A stretch of 64,000 bases of DNA from Luscinia megarhynchos (lineage: Eukaryota > Chordata > Aves > Passeriformes > Turdidae), in the NCBI GenBank assembly GCA_034336665.1, contig JAPFBE010000002.1, positions 30,979,406 to 31,043,405 on the forward strand. Reading direction: 5' to 3'. Below the pieces are notes generated by a model. The model saw only the letters and a program-made list of their open reading frames with translations. It was not told where the DNA came from and made no database searches. Shown one piece after another: positions 28,635 to 42,600 of this stretch. Made by a program: the position numbers and the translations under genes. Within the stretch, counting starts at the first letter, position 1; the number at the start of each line of letters is the position of its first letter.

Positions 28635-31600
28635 GTGTTGTAAATCTTTTTTAATAATATGGCAAAGGGTTGACTGTTTAGTACTTAGCATCTTGAAGCA
28701 GTTTAATTTAATAATTTAATGGTTTTCTGCAAAAGTGCCCTTGTTGTTACCTTAGTTACCAGAGTGTGTAAACACAAATCTGAAATTTTATTGTGATATA
28801 AACACTCATTTGGAGGTGGCACCTGTTTGTAACCTTTTGTCTCTCTGGAAATTTGATTTGAAAATGAATAAAGGCTCTTTTATCCTATTCTGAGATGAAT
28901 TTCTGACAGCCTTAAGTAAAGAAGAACCAAATTCTTCTATGAGTTCTTTATACTTACAGTATTTCACCTTGATGTAATCCCTAAAATCTCTACAATATCC
29001 CTTTTCCTTTACAAGTTTATAGGTGTTGCTCCAGTATTGCTCATATTAAGTATCCTATTTCCTAACTGTATTCGAGTTTTGTAATGGAGCAATGCAAGTA
29101 TAAGGAAGCCTGACCACTGAAAGGCTAATTAATTAGCAGCTTTTTATATGTAATGTGAAAAGATAGGTAGGAAGGTAAACGTACAAAGTGGCTTGCTCTT
29201 GGACCCAAAGAGACAATTTCAGCAGACACAAAAAGCCATATATGGGTATTTAAATTGCTGTGATGGCATTACCATGCTAAGACATAGCTCTGGTTCAATA
29301 TATGCTTAGCTAAGAGAATCAGACTGCCAAATATCCTTTGGGGCCCATAACTCTACGTAGTAAAACAAAACTGAGGTGTGGGGTAAATGCAGAAAGTACA
29401 CAAGTGCCTCTTAGGATGCAGCTTCTCTGGCTCCAGCATCTGATCACTGTGTCCTGTCAAGTCAAGGAAATTAGAAAGGTTAAGCATGGAGTTAGATAAA
29501 CTGCTAGCACAGAACACTACTTTCAGAAGTAATGATTTTGATTTTGGCAGGGAAATATGTTCATTCACTTCTTGTTTAGTGTCTGTTCTGCACATAAGCT
29601 AATTCTCTTTAATAACTTCAAACAAGTGTTTTGAGGAACTCTGCCAAGCTCAGAGGCAGGTGACTTACAGACTTTATTATTTTTCCACCACAGATTTAGG
29701 ATAAGATTAACAAATTTCAAATCTACTTGCCTGGGCATTTAAGTTTGCTGGTATTTTAAATGCTTTTTATTTAAAATGGAGATTTAAAGGGTGTTAGCTC
29801 TAATAAACCTTTCCTACTCCTTTGTTAAATGGATGTAATTGCAAGTACAATATCCTACCACAATCAATTTTAAAAGTTGATTAAAGCTTATGAAGTAATT
29901 TACTTCTAATTAGGTGTTTTAAAGGAAAGTTGTTTTCAACATTAACAAGATTATTTGTGTAATGAAAATTCCTATCTATTTACTCTGGATCGAAGCCAGA
30001 GGCTGAATAAGGAATTACATATTGTATGTTCTTCAATATTTCTTTCTGCAAGTACAAGAGCCTTTTCAGTTCCCTGAGGTTGCACAGTAATTTGACTTCC
30101 TCCTTTTGCTTGAGATACTTTTAAGCAAACCTCCTTACTTCAACCTCCACCCTGAGTTCTGTGAACCACTGAGAATTTTTTAAAAAAAAGCCAAACTCTG
30201 TCAAATCCCTTGTAAGTCTCAGATTGCTTTTAAAACAATGCATTTCAGCTCACAGCCAAAACTTTGCACAGACTAGTTTCTAATTTTATACTGTCACATC
30301 TAAAATTTTTGTGGGGGGAAAAACAGAAACCAAGGGTTTCTTTAACTCAGAAAAACTACTTGTTACTGCTACCTTGATAAAATTTGGTTTAATCCAGACC
30401 ATTATCAAAGCTAAGCAAAAGCACAAATAAATGAAGGTGTCTGGTCTGCAGAAGTGGCTGCTCGAGTTAATCCCACTGAAGGTCCAAGTTTCCCAATACA
30501 ACTTCAAACAATTCCACCAAGGTAGTACAAACCCTGTGGCAGGGTTAGTGGGCTGCAAGGAAGCTGTTTTTCTTCAGTTACTTTAAGGTTTTACAGAGAG
30601 TCTCCAAAAATCACTATCACATCATCATAATTTTCATAAAACACTTCAAATTTGTATTTTGTACTATTTTTACTTCTCCAGACTAATAGGCTGATATTTC
30701 ATAGTCAGTGGATGTACTATGGCCAGGCACAGCTGTGTGTTGTACTTTACAGTATGATTCTACAGTGTGACAAAGCTTAAATTTTAGATTTTAGCATTAC
30801 CTACGGAAAATACTACCATCATTTCTGGAAATGTGGAAGTGATTTTCAAACAAATTCAGAGCAGGAATTATTTGGAGTTGTATAAAATCTTCATATGAGC
30901 CCAGTGGGGAACCACTCACCAAAATACCAAGTCTTTGTAGTCATTTTCCTTGCAAAACAGGAAGGTAAAAGGTTCTACAGCTTACTCTCATATAATGTTG
31001 GGAAACTGATTTCCAACCTATAGGCTGTGACATCTTCAAGAAATTCCAGAGTCATTCAAAACACATCCTATTTATAGTTCATATGTACCAGCAAATGTAA
31101 AAGTAATTTAATAAGCTGTGTAATTTTTCTTCAGAAATTATGCTGTCTTATCAAATAACACTTAGGCAAACAGTGTTGACAGTTCAACTGGATCATTTTA
31201 TACCATATCTATTACAATTTTACTGTCTAATTATAAAACAGTCTTTGCCCCCTTTCTCAATATGCTGTCACTATTTTGGCTCTGAAAATGGGAAAACCCA
31301 CTGATAGAATCTGTTGTCTTCATGAAGAGTTATTCTCAACTTTTTCTGAGTCATCAGGTTAACTTCTTCACCCCCTGCTGCTCCCAGTTAAATCAGGAAA
31401 TGTGTTAAAATAGACACTTCCTCAAATCTTATGCCCTGCTTTCATAGCAACAGGCTGGGGTACTGATTTATCACGTAAGGTGTTACATCCAAAGAATTTT
31501 TATAGGTAGAAGGGAATGTACTATTACACAGCAATACCAAACCTTCCTCAGGCTTGCAGTGCCTGTTTCCCTGGAGGTGAACATGGGAGAGGAAAGCAAG

Positions 31601-34600
31601 TCACTGGTGCTGAGGGCTCTGCTGGGAACAGTGCAATGCTCCTGGCAGGGGAGTCCCCTCTCCTCTCTCTTAGGGCTCTGCTTGGGGGTGCTTTCATCCA
31701 TTTTCCCATCAGCCTGCTTCCTTCTCCCTATTTCCCAGGCAAATTCATGTTCACTTGTCCTGCATTTACCACCCTCAGTACCAACACCAAACCAAAGGTG
31801 CTCCCTTGTTGCTCTGCTTTCCTCTCTAAGTGGGAAGTGTTTTTCTCTTGTACAGTGAGATGCATCCTCTATGAAAAGTTCATTCAAGTTTCGCCCATAT
31901 TTCAATTCATGGAGCAGTGAAACTGATTTCATAATTTGCATGTTAATATACTGCATAAATAAATTTCTTTTTTTTTTTTTTACTTCAGTCCAGTTTGAAG
32001 TTTAAGAGGAAATATCAAACAAGGTAATCTGGAGTGACAAATAGCAGGCATCTGTTGCAGCATATGGCTTGACATAAGAGCTGCATTGAACTTTTTCAGC
32101 AAGTAGTAATCCTTTGGAAAAATTCAGCTGGACATATAATTTTGATGAACCTGCCTGAATGATGGAGTACTAAAATGCCTGCAGTTTAAAACCACTTTGT
32201 AGTTTGAACTGTTTAAGATTTGCCACACAAAATACTTAAATTTTATTTTGAAAATAGTTTTTTGTTTAGAAAACATCTGAATATTTCACTTTGTTTACAA
32301 AATGAAAGTTTGAGGTTATGGTGAAACATGTTCATTCTGTGGTCAAATTACTGTTCTCACTCTGCCCAGTGATTTTATTCTTTTAATTTATTATTTTTAG
32401 GTTCAAAGGCCAACTTCCCTTCTTCCGTCCCAAATAATGTTATTTACAGTTCCTCTTTTTCTTAGGTAACAATTTGGCTGGTAAATGCTTCCTTCTTTTT
32501 TCTTTTTTAGTAACTGCATGCTTAGCCTTTCATTTTGCACATAGATGCAATTTTATAGATAGAATTAACTTCCTAACTGGTTCTTTTTAGAAAGGAGTTT
32601 TGTCATTAGAGCTGTAACTTAAAGTTCAGCTTTAATTATAACATTTTTATTCTCTGTATTAGGGTCTGTTATCAAACATATATTTCGATTTTGGGTGCTA
32701 GAAAAGATTATTCAGTATAATACAGGTGTAAGCACTGAAAAAAATCTTGCCACTCATTTGTATCCATCCTTTTTAGATTCCCATGTTTCCTAATAAAAAG
32801 TACTTAATTTGGAACGGCATTGCCGTTAGTCATGTGTTAGGATAAAACTTTCTGAAAGCAGTTGATATATATTTTCTGTGTTTCTGTCACTTAGAATTAA
32901 TTGGTTTTGGTTTGGCTTCAGTGTTTTACAGGACTCATTTAATTTCATCAGCTAGAAAGGCAAGCTAAGCAGGCACCACTGATCTTTCCACAGTAACCTT
33001 GGTCAACTCTTCTAGTATTTCCTCTACTGTTTAACATGAAGGCTAATAACTCTCTAACATTCTTGATGGGCAGTTCTTCCCTTCCACAGTTGTGTGTTAA
33101 TTTGCAGTGTACAGCAGAAAAACAGGAGTAACCTTAGGTCAAAATTCAGTCCCATGAGAGAAATGCAGACTCATTTGTTAATGCAATAGCATTTGGGTGC
33201 TATAGCAATAGTTAATGGAATAGCACTGGGTGCAACTTGGTCTTAATCAATACTAAAATTGACCCCTCCTTTTTGTTTTAATAAAATCCAAGATGTAATT
33301 TTGGAATGAAGAAAGCAGCAATTAAGAGTGAAAGGGCTAGTTTTTCAGAGGAAATGTTTATATTTTTATACTATATGTAGTCTTACACTTTTATGTAGTC
33401 AAGATCAGTTGCAACTTTGCTTAGCATTCCCTTAAGCTCCTGCCTGCTTATGGCTTTTACTGAAACTCAGTATTTCTCAATGTGGACTTTTCCTACATCA
33501 GCTTATACACAGATAGCAAACCACCTCTGTTCACGTCACTCCATGGATTACAGCAAGGTGTTCATAGGTATCCATTCATGGACCAGATAAATATTTCAAT
33601 AAAATTGGTGAAAGGTTCTTGTCTGTTATGCCAGTTTTAAACTTAATTTCACAGTGCTTTTAAGGAGATTCCTTCTGAGCTGTGTGTTGTTCAGGTGCCA
33701 GAGCATTTCAAATCAGGCACTTTTTCTTTCCTACAGCAAGTCTGTTACCGAGCCAGTTTCTCACCTTGACGGTTGAGCTGGTTGTGAAGTCTTGCTGCAT
33801 TTTGTACTAAGAAATGTTGTGGTTGATATTCTCTGCAGCAGAACTGCTGTAATCTATCAGGAGCCCACATCTGCTGCCAGGGAGCAGATCCAGCTCTGCA
33901 GAGCAGCCTTGCAATTACAGCAGGGGCTCCGAGCAAATGGCTTTCTGCACTTGGGAGCTTGGGGTAGAAGATGCTTTTCCTAAGGACTCCAGCAAAAGAT
34001 CCCTTGTGCTTGGCTTCCATGCAGGGTATTTAGCACTCAGATTTCAATCTTAATTGTCATGTTCATGAGGGAAACTCCCAGTAGTATTTCTGTGCCTTCA
34101 GCACATAAACAAAAATGCCTGCCGATGCTTTGGTCTCTCTTTGTGAGATGCAGTCTCTCACCACTATCAAATGGTTTTCTGCATCACTCCATGGCCAAAC
34201 TATTAAATTATGATGGAAAAGGAAAACCTGGATGACCTGGTTTTGGTTTTTTTTCAGTGAATATGAAATAAGCAAAATCTTAATATAAGTGAAAGTTGAC
34301 TTAGACATCCCATATTAAGAAGAATCAAAGTCTCATTTCCAAATAGTATTTGTTTACTTACAATCTTTTTAACATATAATTTATTTGGGAAAGTACATCT
34401 TTTGCACCACAGAAAAAAAACCAACACAGTGCAAGTGTGGCAGGGGCCACACTTTTTGGAAAAAATTACTTTTCCAGTTTCTTGGTTTCCATTTATATTT
34501 GTATTTGTTCTAAAAGGTTTGTTTATATTGATGACTTTATATAATTTTGGGGGGTGTTTGTGTGTGTGTATATAAAAGTCATAATTTGAGGTAGCAATAA

Positions 34601-37600
34601 ATAATGAACTAAGTAGCTGTTGGGTTTTTGGGTGGATCCCACTTTTTGTCTTTGGCCACTGGTGAGTCCGTCCCTGACCTTCCTGTGGGCTGCTGATGAC
34701 AATAAAAATTCTCCAGAGGTTAGTCAAGGCACCTCTGAGGCTATTGCAGACTTGCTTCTTGTGCTCAGAAACCCAGCTCAGGCAGGGCTTTCAGAGTAAG
34801 GTGTCACATGGCCTCAGCAATCAGCAATCAGTTTCTTACAGTAGCCCTAAAGGGCATGTCATGAATACACACTTGGAAAATATGTTCAGAATCATGTGGT
34901 AAAAAGTTGGCTCTGTAATGGAAGGTGTATGGGGAAAGGATTTATTTTATTGTCATTCTCCCTTGCAAAGTCAAGACAATGGATCATCTTCTCAGACCCC
35001 ACATAAATCTAGCTCCAGGTTATCCTCAGCAAAAACAATGAGAAGTGAATTGCCAGTGCCCTTTCATAATTGCAAATTCTTAATCAAGAAGGTTACAAGG
35101 AGATGTGTAGAATGCCAACCTCAGCACGTAGCAGACTGCACTGCTCAGTAGAAAATTGTCAGTGGAAAATTTTTGGTTCTTGTGGTTGGTAGTATTCAAT
35201 CTCACAATTACATAAAACTCATTGTTCTGGGGTGAAAGAAGATTATCTCATTCTTAAAAACTGTGAGGAGCAAAAACTCGAAAGAAAGCATCAGGCTTAG
35301 TGGGCAGTGCTTCTGCCTTGACTTAAAATCATTTTAGGAGCATGTAATAGCCATTTCAGCCCAGTGATCCCATCATCCTCTTACTCTGAGGGTTTAATTT
35401 TCCTGTTAGAGAAATCAGAGAGAAAGAGGGCCTAAAGAATATTTTTAGACTCAACTATTGCTGAATACCACAATGTTTATGTGAGTTTACTTTAAATTAG
35501 CAAGAACCTTAAGTGAATAAAAAATAGTTTTGACATGCATGTTTTTAAGAATTTTGCTAGACAGGGCTCTTATGTTTGCTTCTTTTCTATTCTTTTCTGA
35601 TTTTCTATTTCATGACTACTTCTTGAAGCCCAAAGTATTGTTTTGTTGCCATCAAAACACTCTGTTCTGCTTCACTTTTAAAATAGGACTTCTTCACAAA
35701 GTTACAGCTCATTGTTTTGCATAAGAACTAAATTGAATCTTAAAGGGGGGAAAGATTTGCATTCTGATTCTCTGCTTTTATACCATGCACATCATTTACA
35801 CCTGTCTAGATAAATGTTAAAAAAAATAAAGCAACCACGTTGTTTTTACTGACAAAACCCAGCAAAATGCCAGGTATTTCAAGAATAGTAGATGTGCCAT
35901 TAAAGCTTGCCAGGAGCAAGAATTAAAATCTTTATGAAGGTCTTTATTCCTTTAAATATGGAATTCATTTTCGTAAAGACATTCAGAATTTAAACAAAGA
36001 ATCTTTTCCCTTTTAAGTAGGAATTATTAAATGAAAAAAAAAATTAAAAATATTAAAATGAACATTTCTCTTATTTCTGGTTTGGATTTTTTTTTTGTCT
36101 GTAGCTAAAGTTAGTCCCTCATGCAGATTATGTTAATGGCTTTTTTTTACTAGTATGCTGATCAAAATTTTATATTAAGCTGTGTAACTGCCTTTGCAGA
36201 CAGTTACATATAAAATAATTTAAACGTGAAACTGTGTAACTGAAATAGTCTCCCCATAGAGGTATTTAATTTTAAAGGGAAACCCAAAAATTTTAAGTTG
36301 ATTCCTGTTAATTATACTGCTCTGTCAAAACACAGAATGCTAAGGAAAGCCTTGAGCAAGTAGTTCTTGCTGCTTATATTTATAAATGTCTGAGTCTGTG
36401 TTCCTAAGGCCTTCCTTCAGCATTTTCCTCCCACAACACTCTCTTGGATATTTTGTAGTGTTTGTATTTGTAACCTATATATAATGATGATGATGGTAAT
36501 AATTTTTCTCTTTTGGTTGAAAACTTTGATAGATGTAAAATCAAAACTCAGTTTTGCCACTCAAAGTAAGGTGTGGGGCCATACTCCTGTCCTTTGGGAA
36601 GGAGAGTAGGGAGGAGTAGGATTGGATTCTACAGAAGAGGACTCATGTTGGCAAGGGGAGGGGAGTGATGAGGCAGTCTTCCCCTTCCAGCTACTCCTGG
36701 GAGGGTGCTGAGCTAAAATAAAGATCACTGGTTCTGCAGAGCAGCAGGTTGTCCTCCAGCTTCCCCAGCAATAAGAGCTGCCCAGCAGCAGCAGGCTCTT
36801 GGCACAGCACAAGTCACATGTGCTTTTCCAGCAGATACACAAATACATAAATATGGGAATGGAAAGTAGGGTGTCTTTTGCTCCTAATAATTTCTCACCT
36901 GATTTCTGTGTGGCACAATTGCAGCAACCTTGATCTTTGCAGATGTGCTTAGAAAACTTTCCCTCTTGATTTCTTTTTCTTTTTCTTTTGCACATTACAA
37001 ATTGCAACAGAAGGGATTTGAGTTTTTTTAAAACTCCAGTAAATCTCCTTGTTAGTTGCATCATTAAGCTTGCTGTATTCATGTAAAATTACAGTATTCT
37101 GTAACTTTATATAGTTAAATATAAAGTACTGCTCTATCAGGTTGTGGAAGAAGTCTTTTTGCTTGTAGTACCAGCAAGGCTAGACAGTTACTTCCATTGC
37201 AGTGAAGATCACAGGGCTGAGATTTTCGTCTCTCAATGTGTATGCATCAACAGTAAAAGTTTTAGTGTAAATCAGAACCTTTTTTCTGTACTGGTTTTTA
37301 TTAATTTTACTTGGCAGATATCTGAAGTCTGAGCCCTTAAAATTCCTTGCAATACTCCCTCATTCCATGTGTGCTTCACAGCCTGCATAGACCTAGATCA
37401 TAACCAGCTGTTCAGTTTTTAGGCAGAGCTCTGAGAAATTTCCAGTGCTGCTGTGACTACACGTTTCGTATTCCCTCTGCAAAAGTTTTCAGGTGTCATT
37501 CAGCCCCATCTACAATGTAGTTTGTTTTATTTTTGACAGAAACAGCTAAATTAAACCAATGCTGTAAATATATTGGTTTAGATTGCATTTTTTTAAACAA

Positions 37601-37634
37601 AAAAACATTCAAACTTGTTTTGGAAAAGTGTTAA

Positions 37635-37844
<210 letters not shown>

Positions 37845-40800
37845 TGAGTTCTTCTAAACCTTTGCTCTACCTTAATCATCTTGCTTTTGTTTGAATTGAT
37901 ATTCTCATTCTTAGTCATCTATAAATTAAATTATTGTTTTGTCTGTCAGCACAGATGATAACTTTCAGTGATGTAAACTTCAAGCTGGAAATTAATTAGA
38001 ATACAAGGTGGAGGTCATTAAAAAATAATCTTTAGAAGGGCAGTTGGGGATTTTCTGTTTTTCTTTTCTTAGTTGCTTTCATCCAAGCTTGTACATTATA
38101 TATATTTTCTCCCTTTTAGACTTGTCCTGTTTCCCCAATTGCTTAAATAAAGTCAGTATGTCCTCACTATTGCATCCAATTCAATCAGTACAAAAAATAA
38201 TGAATATGTTCACAAAAATTAACATGTCTTAAAGGTTCCAGATACCATTGCTGGAGTCGTGATAAATATATAACGTAGATTTTTTTAATGCTCTGGGAAG
38301 ATAAGAATTTCAATAAGAGACCAACCAATTCAACATTTTTCAACCAAAAGGCTTAAACAGATATTTAACAAGTATGATAACTATTTATGTTTGTGTTTCT
38401 ATGCCAAAATTGTATATACAATGCAAAGGTGGATATATATAAATATGTGCAATTTGATCTGTCCATTCCTAAAAGTCACTTGTAGATGTGAGAATGAAAG
38501 TAGAGTGAGAGTTTCAGTTCTGACAAAATCTTACTAAAGGATTGGGTTATAGCAATTTCTGAATTCCAATGCAAATCATTTTCATGCAAAGTTTTAAAAT
38601 AATAGGTAGGTTCTTTTAAGTTCTTTTAAGGTTCTTTTCTCCAGAAAATGTGGGAGAAAATAATCTGTAATCTATTCCAGAGACGTAAAAATAAATTAGT
38701 TAATATTACATCACAGAAAATAATGTAGTGAATAGTATGTGACAGTAAGGCAATCTATGTTGTGTGCTGCATCCAAAGCAGATATACATTAAAGAGCTAA
38801 ATAAAAAAGAAAAAGTGATAGGAGGCAAAGTAAAATAGCAGTAGTTTTTACATGTCTGTAACGAGCACCTTTTTGTCTTTGTGCTCTTTCATCAATGAAA
38901 TGTCTCCCTTTCCAAAGTTATATTTGAAAAGTTTAAGGGAAAAAACAATAAATATTATTGACAGTTTATATGCAATCAGAAGAGAATGAACGATAGAAGA
39001 TAGTAACTTCCATATTGCAAATATGGAATTAAATGCAGTATTGCATTGTTGGACTTCAACACAGGTGTGATTACGTGAATTCCAGCTATCTGGGGGTATG
39101 TGACTGAAGCCAGGTATTCGTATCTGAGTTGTTCTGACTTTTTTTGAAAAGCATTCATGGTTATAATTGTGTACATTGCTTCAAATCACTACCAAAAAAA
39201 AATTGCCGTAATTGCTAGGAGGCAACAAAATGTGTTACATGAAGACCTTTGCTGCATTAAAAGTCTTGTCTGGTACAAATTTGGGGCTTCACAGTGTTCC
39301 CTCTCAGAGTGAGCATGTCTGGTGTTGACCTCCCCTCACCATAAGCTCCATCTTCCTGTTAATTTTTCTCAACTGCTTCTCAGGGCCCAATGCTCATCCC
39401 TGATCCTGCAAACTTCAGTTTTTCCTACCTCTTAGTTGATGGATTCATTGCACTCTGGTCTTGAAATCTTTCTTCTTTCTTTTTTTTTTTTTCTTGTGAG
39501 TGTATGTGCACGCCCATTTGCAAACTGATGTGAGCTTACAGTAGCCTGCATTCTGGGTCAGCCTGAGGACTGGGGCCACGTGAGAAGGGTACGTTGCCTG
39601 ATCTAATACACACTGCTTTGCAGCAGGGCTTACTGCCGAGCGCTTGGTGGGATGCTGTCATAGCAGAATGGCTTCTGGTCAGCTCGTGCAAAATAAGCTC
39701 ATATCTGCCTGCAAAAGACTGTGCATATTATAACTCATGAATCCTTCCCAGGTAGCTGTAGCAGCAGCTCAAACTGCTGTCCTGAGCAGCTTGGTCTTCC
39801 TTCTAAGCCCAGGCCCTTCAATCATAGTACAGCTTTTTAATATCTTTCTGATATCAAACCCTCACTATTTCTCAATGCATCTTTCTATCCTCTCTAATGA
39901 CTTCAGATATTTTTTTGGCCTCCATCCATCTTCTTTAGATAGTTCCATCCCACTGAGACTGTGTGGATGCTCTTTGGCAGAGCGAGAACATTTGGAGAGG
40001 GTTGAAACTTACTTCTGCTTCACACCAGCAGTAACTTTTCTTGCTTACTTTTCCCCAGTCACTGTTGAAAATAACTTTATGCAAAATATCAAATCTGAGA
40101 TTGTGCAAGAGAGAAAAGTGTAAGCTCACCCTGGGATGTTAACTGGTTTCTTCTATTGAATTCGTGTAATATACTGGGATTGTAGGCTGGAAAAAACAGC
40201 AAGTGTCAGAATGAAGAGATGAGGGAATTCTGTGAAGATGATTGGAGTTTTGGTCTGTTCAGATGAAATACCCACCATCCTCAATAAACTGAACAGCTTT
40301 CACACTTGCCACTTGGGTCTAGCTGCAAGACCTGTATTTCCATTTCAAGATCTCGCTGGAAAAGGGAGGTAAATCAAGAAGGTGTAATGTGATTGCTGGC
40401 TGAAGTTGTGCTGTGCTTATCTGCTAAAAAGGAAAGTCCATTTTCATCTTCCATGGGAGAATTTCTTCTAAGACTCTGGTTTTGTTGTCCTCTGCTGTTT
40501 TCTTTTTTCTGTTTTTGCTAGAGCTCATTTTGAGGGGACACAGTTAAAATTCACTTGCATCGGGATTATCAGTGACAGTACTCAGTATCAGAGGAGGAGT
40601 AGTCGTGTTGAGGATACTTGACAAATTCTAAATATCTAATGTTGGCAAATTTTAGAGGCATCAGATTTTATTACATAGGTTTAATGCTAACAAATATGCC
40701 AGGAGGATTTGGGTTTGGGGTTTTTTTCAGTCTTCTGTGACTTTAGTTGTCTGGGGTATTCGCTGCTGAAAACTTTTATAAATAAGAGAGGTGATGTAAT

Positions 40801-42566
40801 ATAATCCATCCCATATACAATGCTAATAAGTAGTTTGCAATGGCCATTATACAGGAATAATCAGATCTTTGATTTGTGTTTTTATCACAACAGTATATGA
40901 ATTATTCTTTCTGCTGATTTCTGCTGTTCTCAGTTTCTTCATGAGAATTTCTTACAATTTTTCAATTAAAAAGTTGGTTATTACCTGCTATTTTTAGTAT
41001 TCATACTTCCTCATTATCTTTCTTAACCACATTCTTAGGTCTGTAACTCCAGTCACCCAGTAAGGCAGCTGAAATCACATTGAAAAGCAGCAGCAATATC
41101 AAACCTTCTTCTCCTGTTATTTTCTCTTTTTCTTAAAGATGTTATTTACAAACCACATTTTGCATACTTTTCTGATTTGAAAAAAGAAAGTAGTTTTAAT
41201 GCAATATTGTACAAATTAATTTTACATAACTGGAACACTTTGAAATTGTTTAGATAATTCAAAGATCTAAGTATAGCATTATGGCTATCACTTATGAATT
41301 AAATCTAAATATTCAACTTTCATAAATTGCCAGACTCAGTGTGACATGTTGGAGTAATCACCCAATTTAGTTGCCTCCCCACTGAGATACCAGTACCTTA
41401 CCTCATTAAGCTCTGGTAAAGTTAGACTTCTTTTTTTCTTTTTTGTATTTTAGCTGTGGCTCTTCTACTTGTGTTAGGGAAATACTGTATCTTTGATTTA
41501 TAGTTTCTGATTCACTTAAACTTGTTAAGGATAGTCAGGTGAAAAGTGAATTTGTAATCCCAGTTGTTTATGGGAAGGGGTCTGCAGTCCCCAATCTGAA
41601 ATTTAAAAATGAACAGGAGAGACATTGGATAATGTTGTCTTAACCTGAAACTTCAATTTTACTTATTACAAAACTCTAAATCCCTGTCCAGACATTTATT
41701 GAAAAAAATCGCAGACAAAAAGCTCTTCAAGAATTTCTGCCTCATGTATAATCTGGAACCCTGTTTTTCTATTAATTTAAAATTTACTTAAGTTAATAGA
41801 ATACCATCTGAGGACTTTAAAGAATTTTAAGACCTTACTGTTTTAAAATTCTATTGTGAATTTAGACACAAAATTATAAAATACTTTTTATTTCTTCCAT
41901 GTTGTATTTAATCTTTAATCATACACTGAAAGTACAGGGGCAATTGTGAAAATCAAAGACCTATTAAAATATTTATCTTCACCCTGTTAGTTCATTAGAA
42001 ATGGGAGTGTCATTCAAGTACTTATTTATTTAGAAAGCCCCATATTTTCCATACTTACTTACAAAACTTTTAACAAAATACCTTTAATTATTTTTCAACT
42101 GGATAAATATGTGACAAGCTCTCAAAGTAGAAGAGCAAAGGGAGAAAGTGCTTTTAAATATGACTTGAATAACTGACCCAGTAGTATTTCCTGGATAGAC
42201 CAACTTTTGTAAGGAACAAATTGCCTTGCTGAAACAATTTGTGTTAGCTGTCAAACTTGTATGTCATATGTTTTCAACTGGTTTGCAGGTGAGTGATGTA
42301 TTTCACAGACATTTACATCTAATGCATTTGTCTCGCTATCTTATTTTTCCTCCAGTTCTCTTCTAAACATTCAAAGTCTATTGACTCCTGTTCTTAGGAA
42401 CTTCTGTACTCTTTTTTTAATAGAGCATTCTGCTGCATACTGACAAAATAAAACATGGGAACAGCATCAAATAAATGTATTTAGACTGTATTATTACCTG
42501 TTTTGTTTCTAGAGAAACATCTGTGTAGATATATGTATGTGAAACATATTTGAGACTAAACTGATA

Positions 42567-42600
42567 AGTGTGTGTATGTGCATATGTGTAAGTGTGTTTA
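42567..42600. repeat. Degenerate TG microsatellite
   Basis: GTGTGTGTATGTGCATATGT followed by GTAAGTGTGTTTA: an interrupted TG/TA repeat without a long pure core. Confidence 0.8.

Noticed and set aside
31483..31956. 157-codon minus-strand frame overlapping 134- and 99-codon plus-strand frames
   Set aside because: Open on both strands at once and without family resemblance, as expected from a stop-poor GC-richer patch.
34254..34727. 157-codon minus-strand frame
   Set aside because: Composition typical of translated intron (Asn/Lys/Ile-rich), no domain, no splice context.
36561..37082. 173-codon open frame on the minus strand
   Set aside because: No recognisable domain, low-complexity Cys/Ser/Lys-rich composition, lies in a GC-richer intronic patch; most likely chance.
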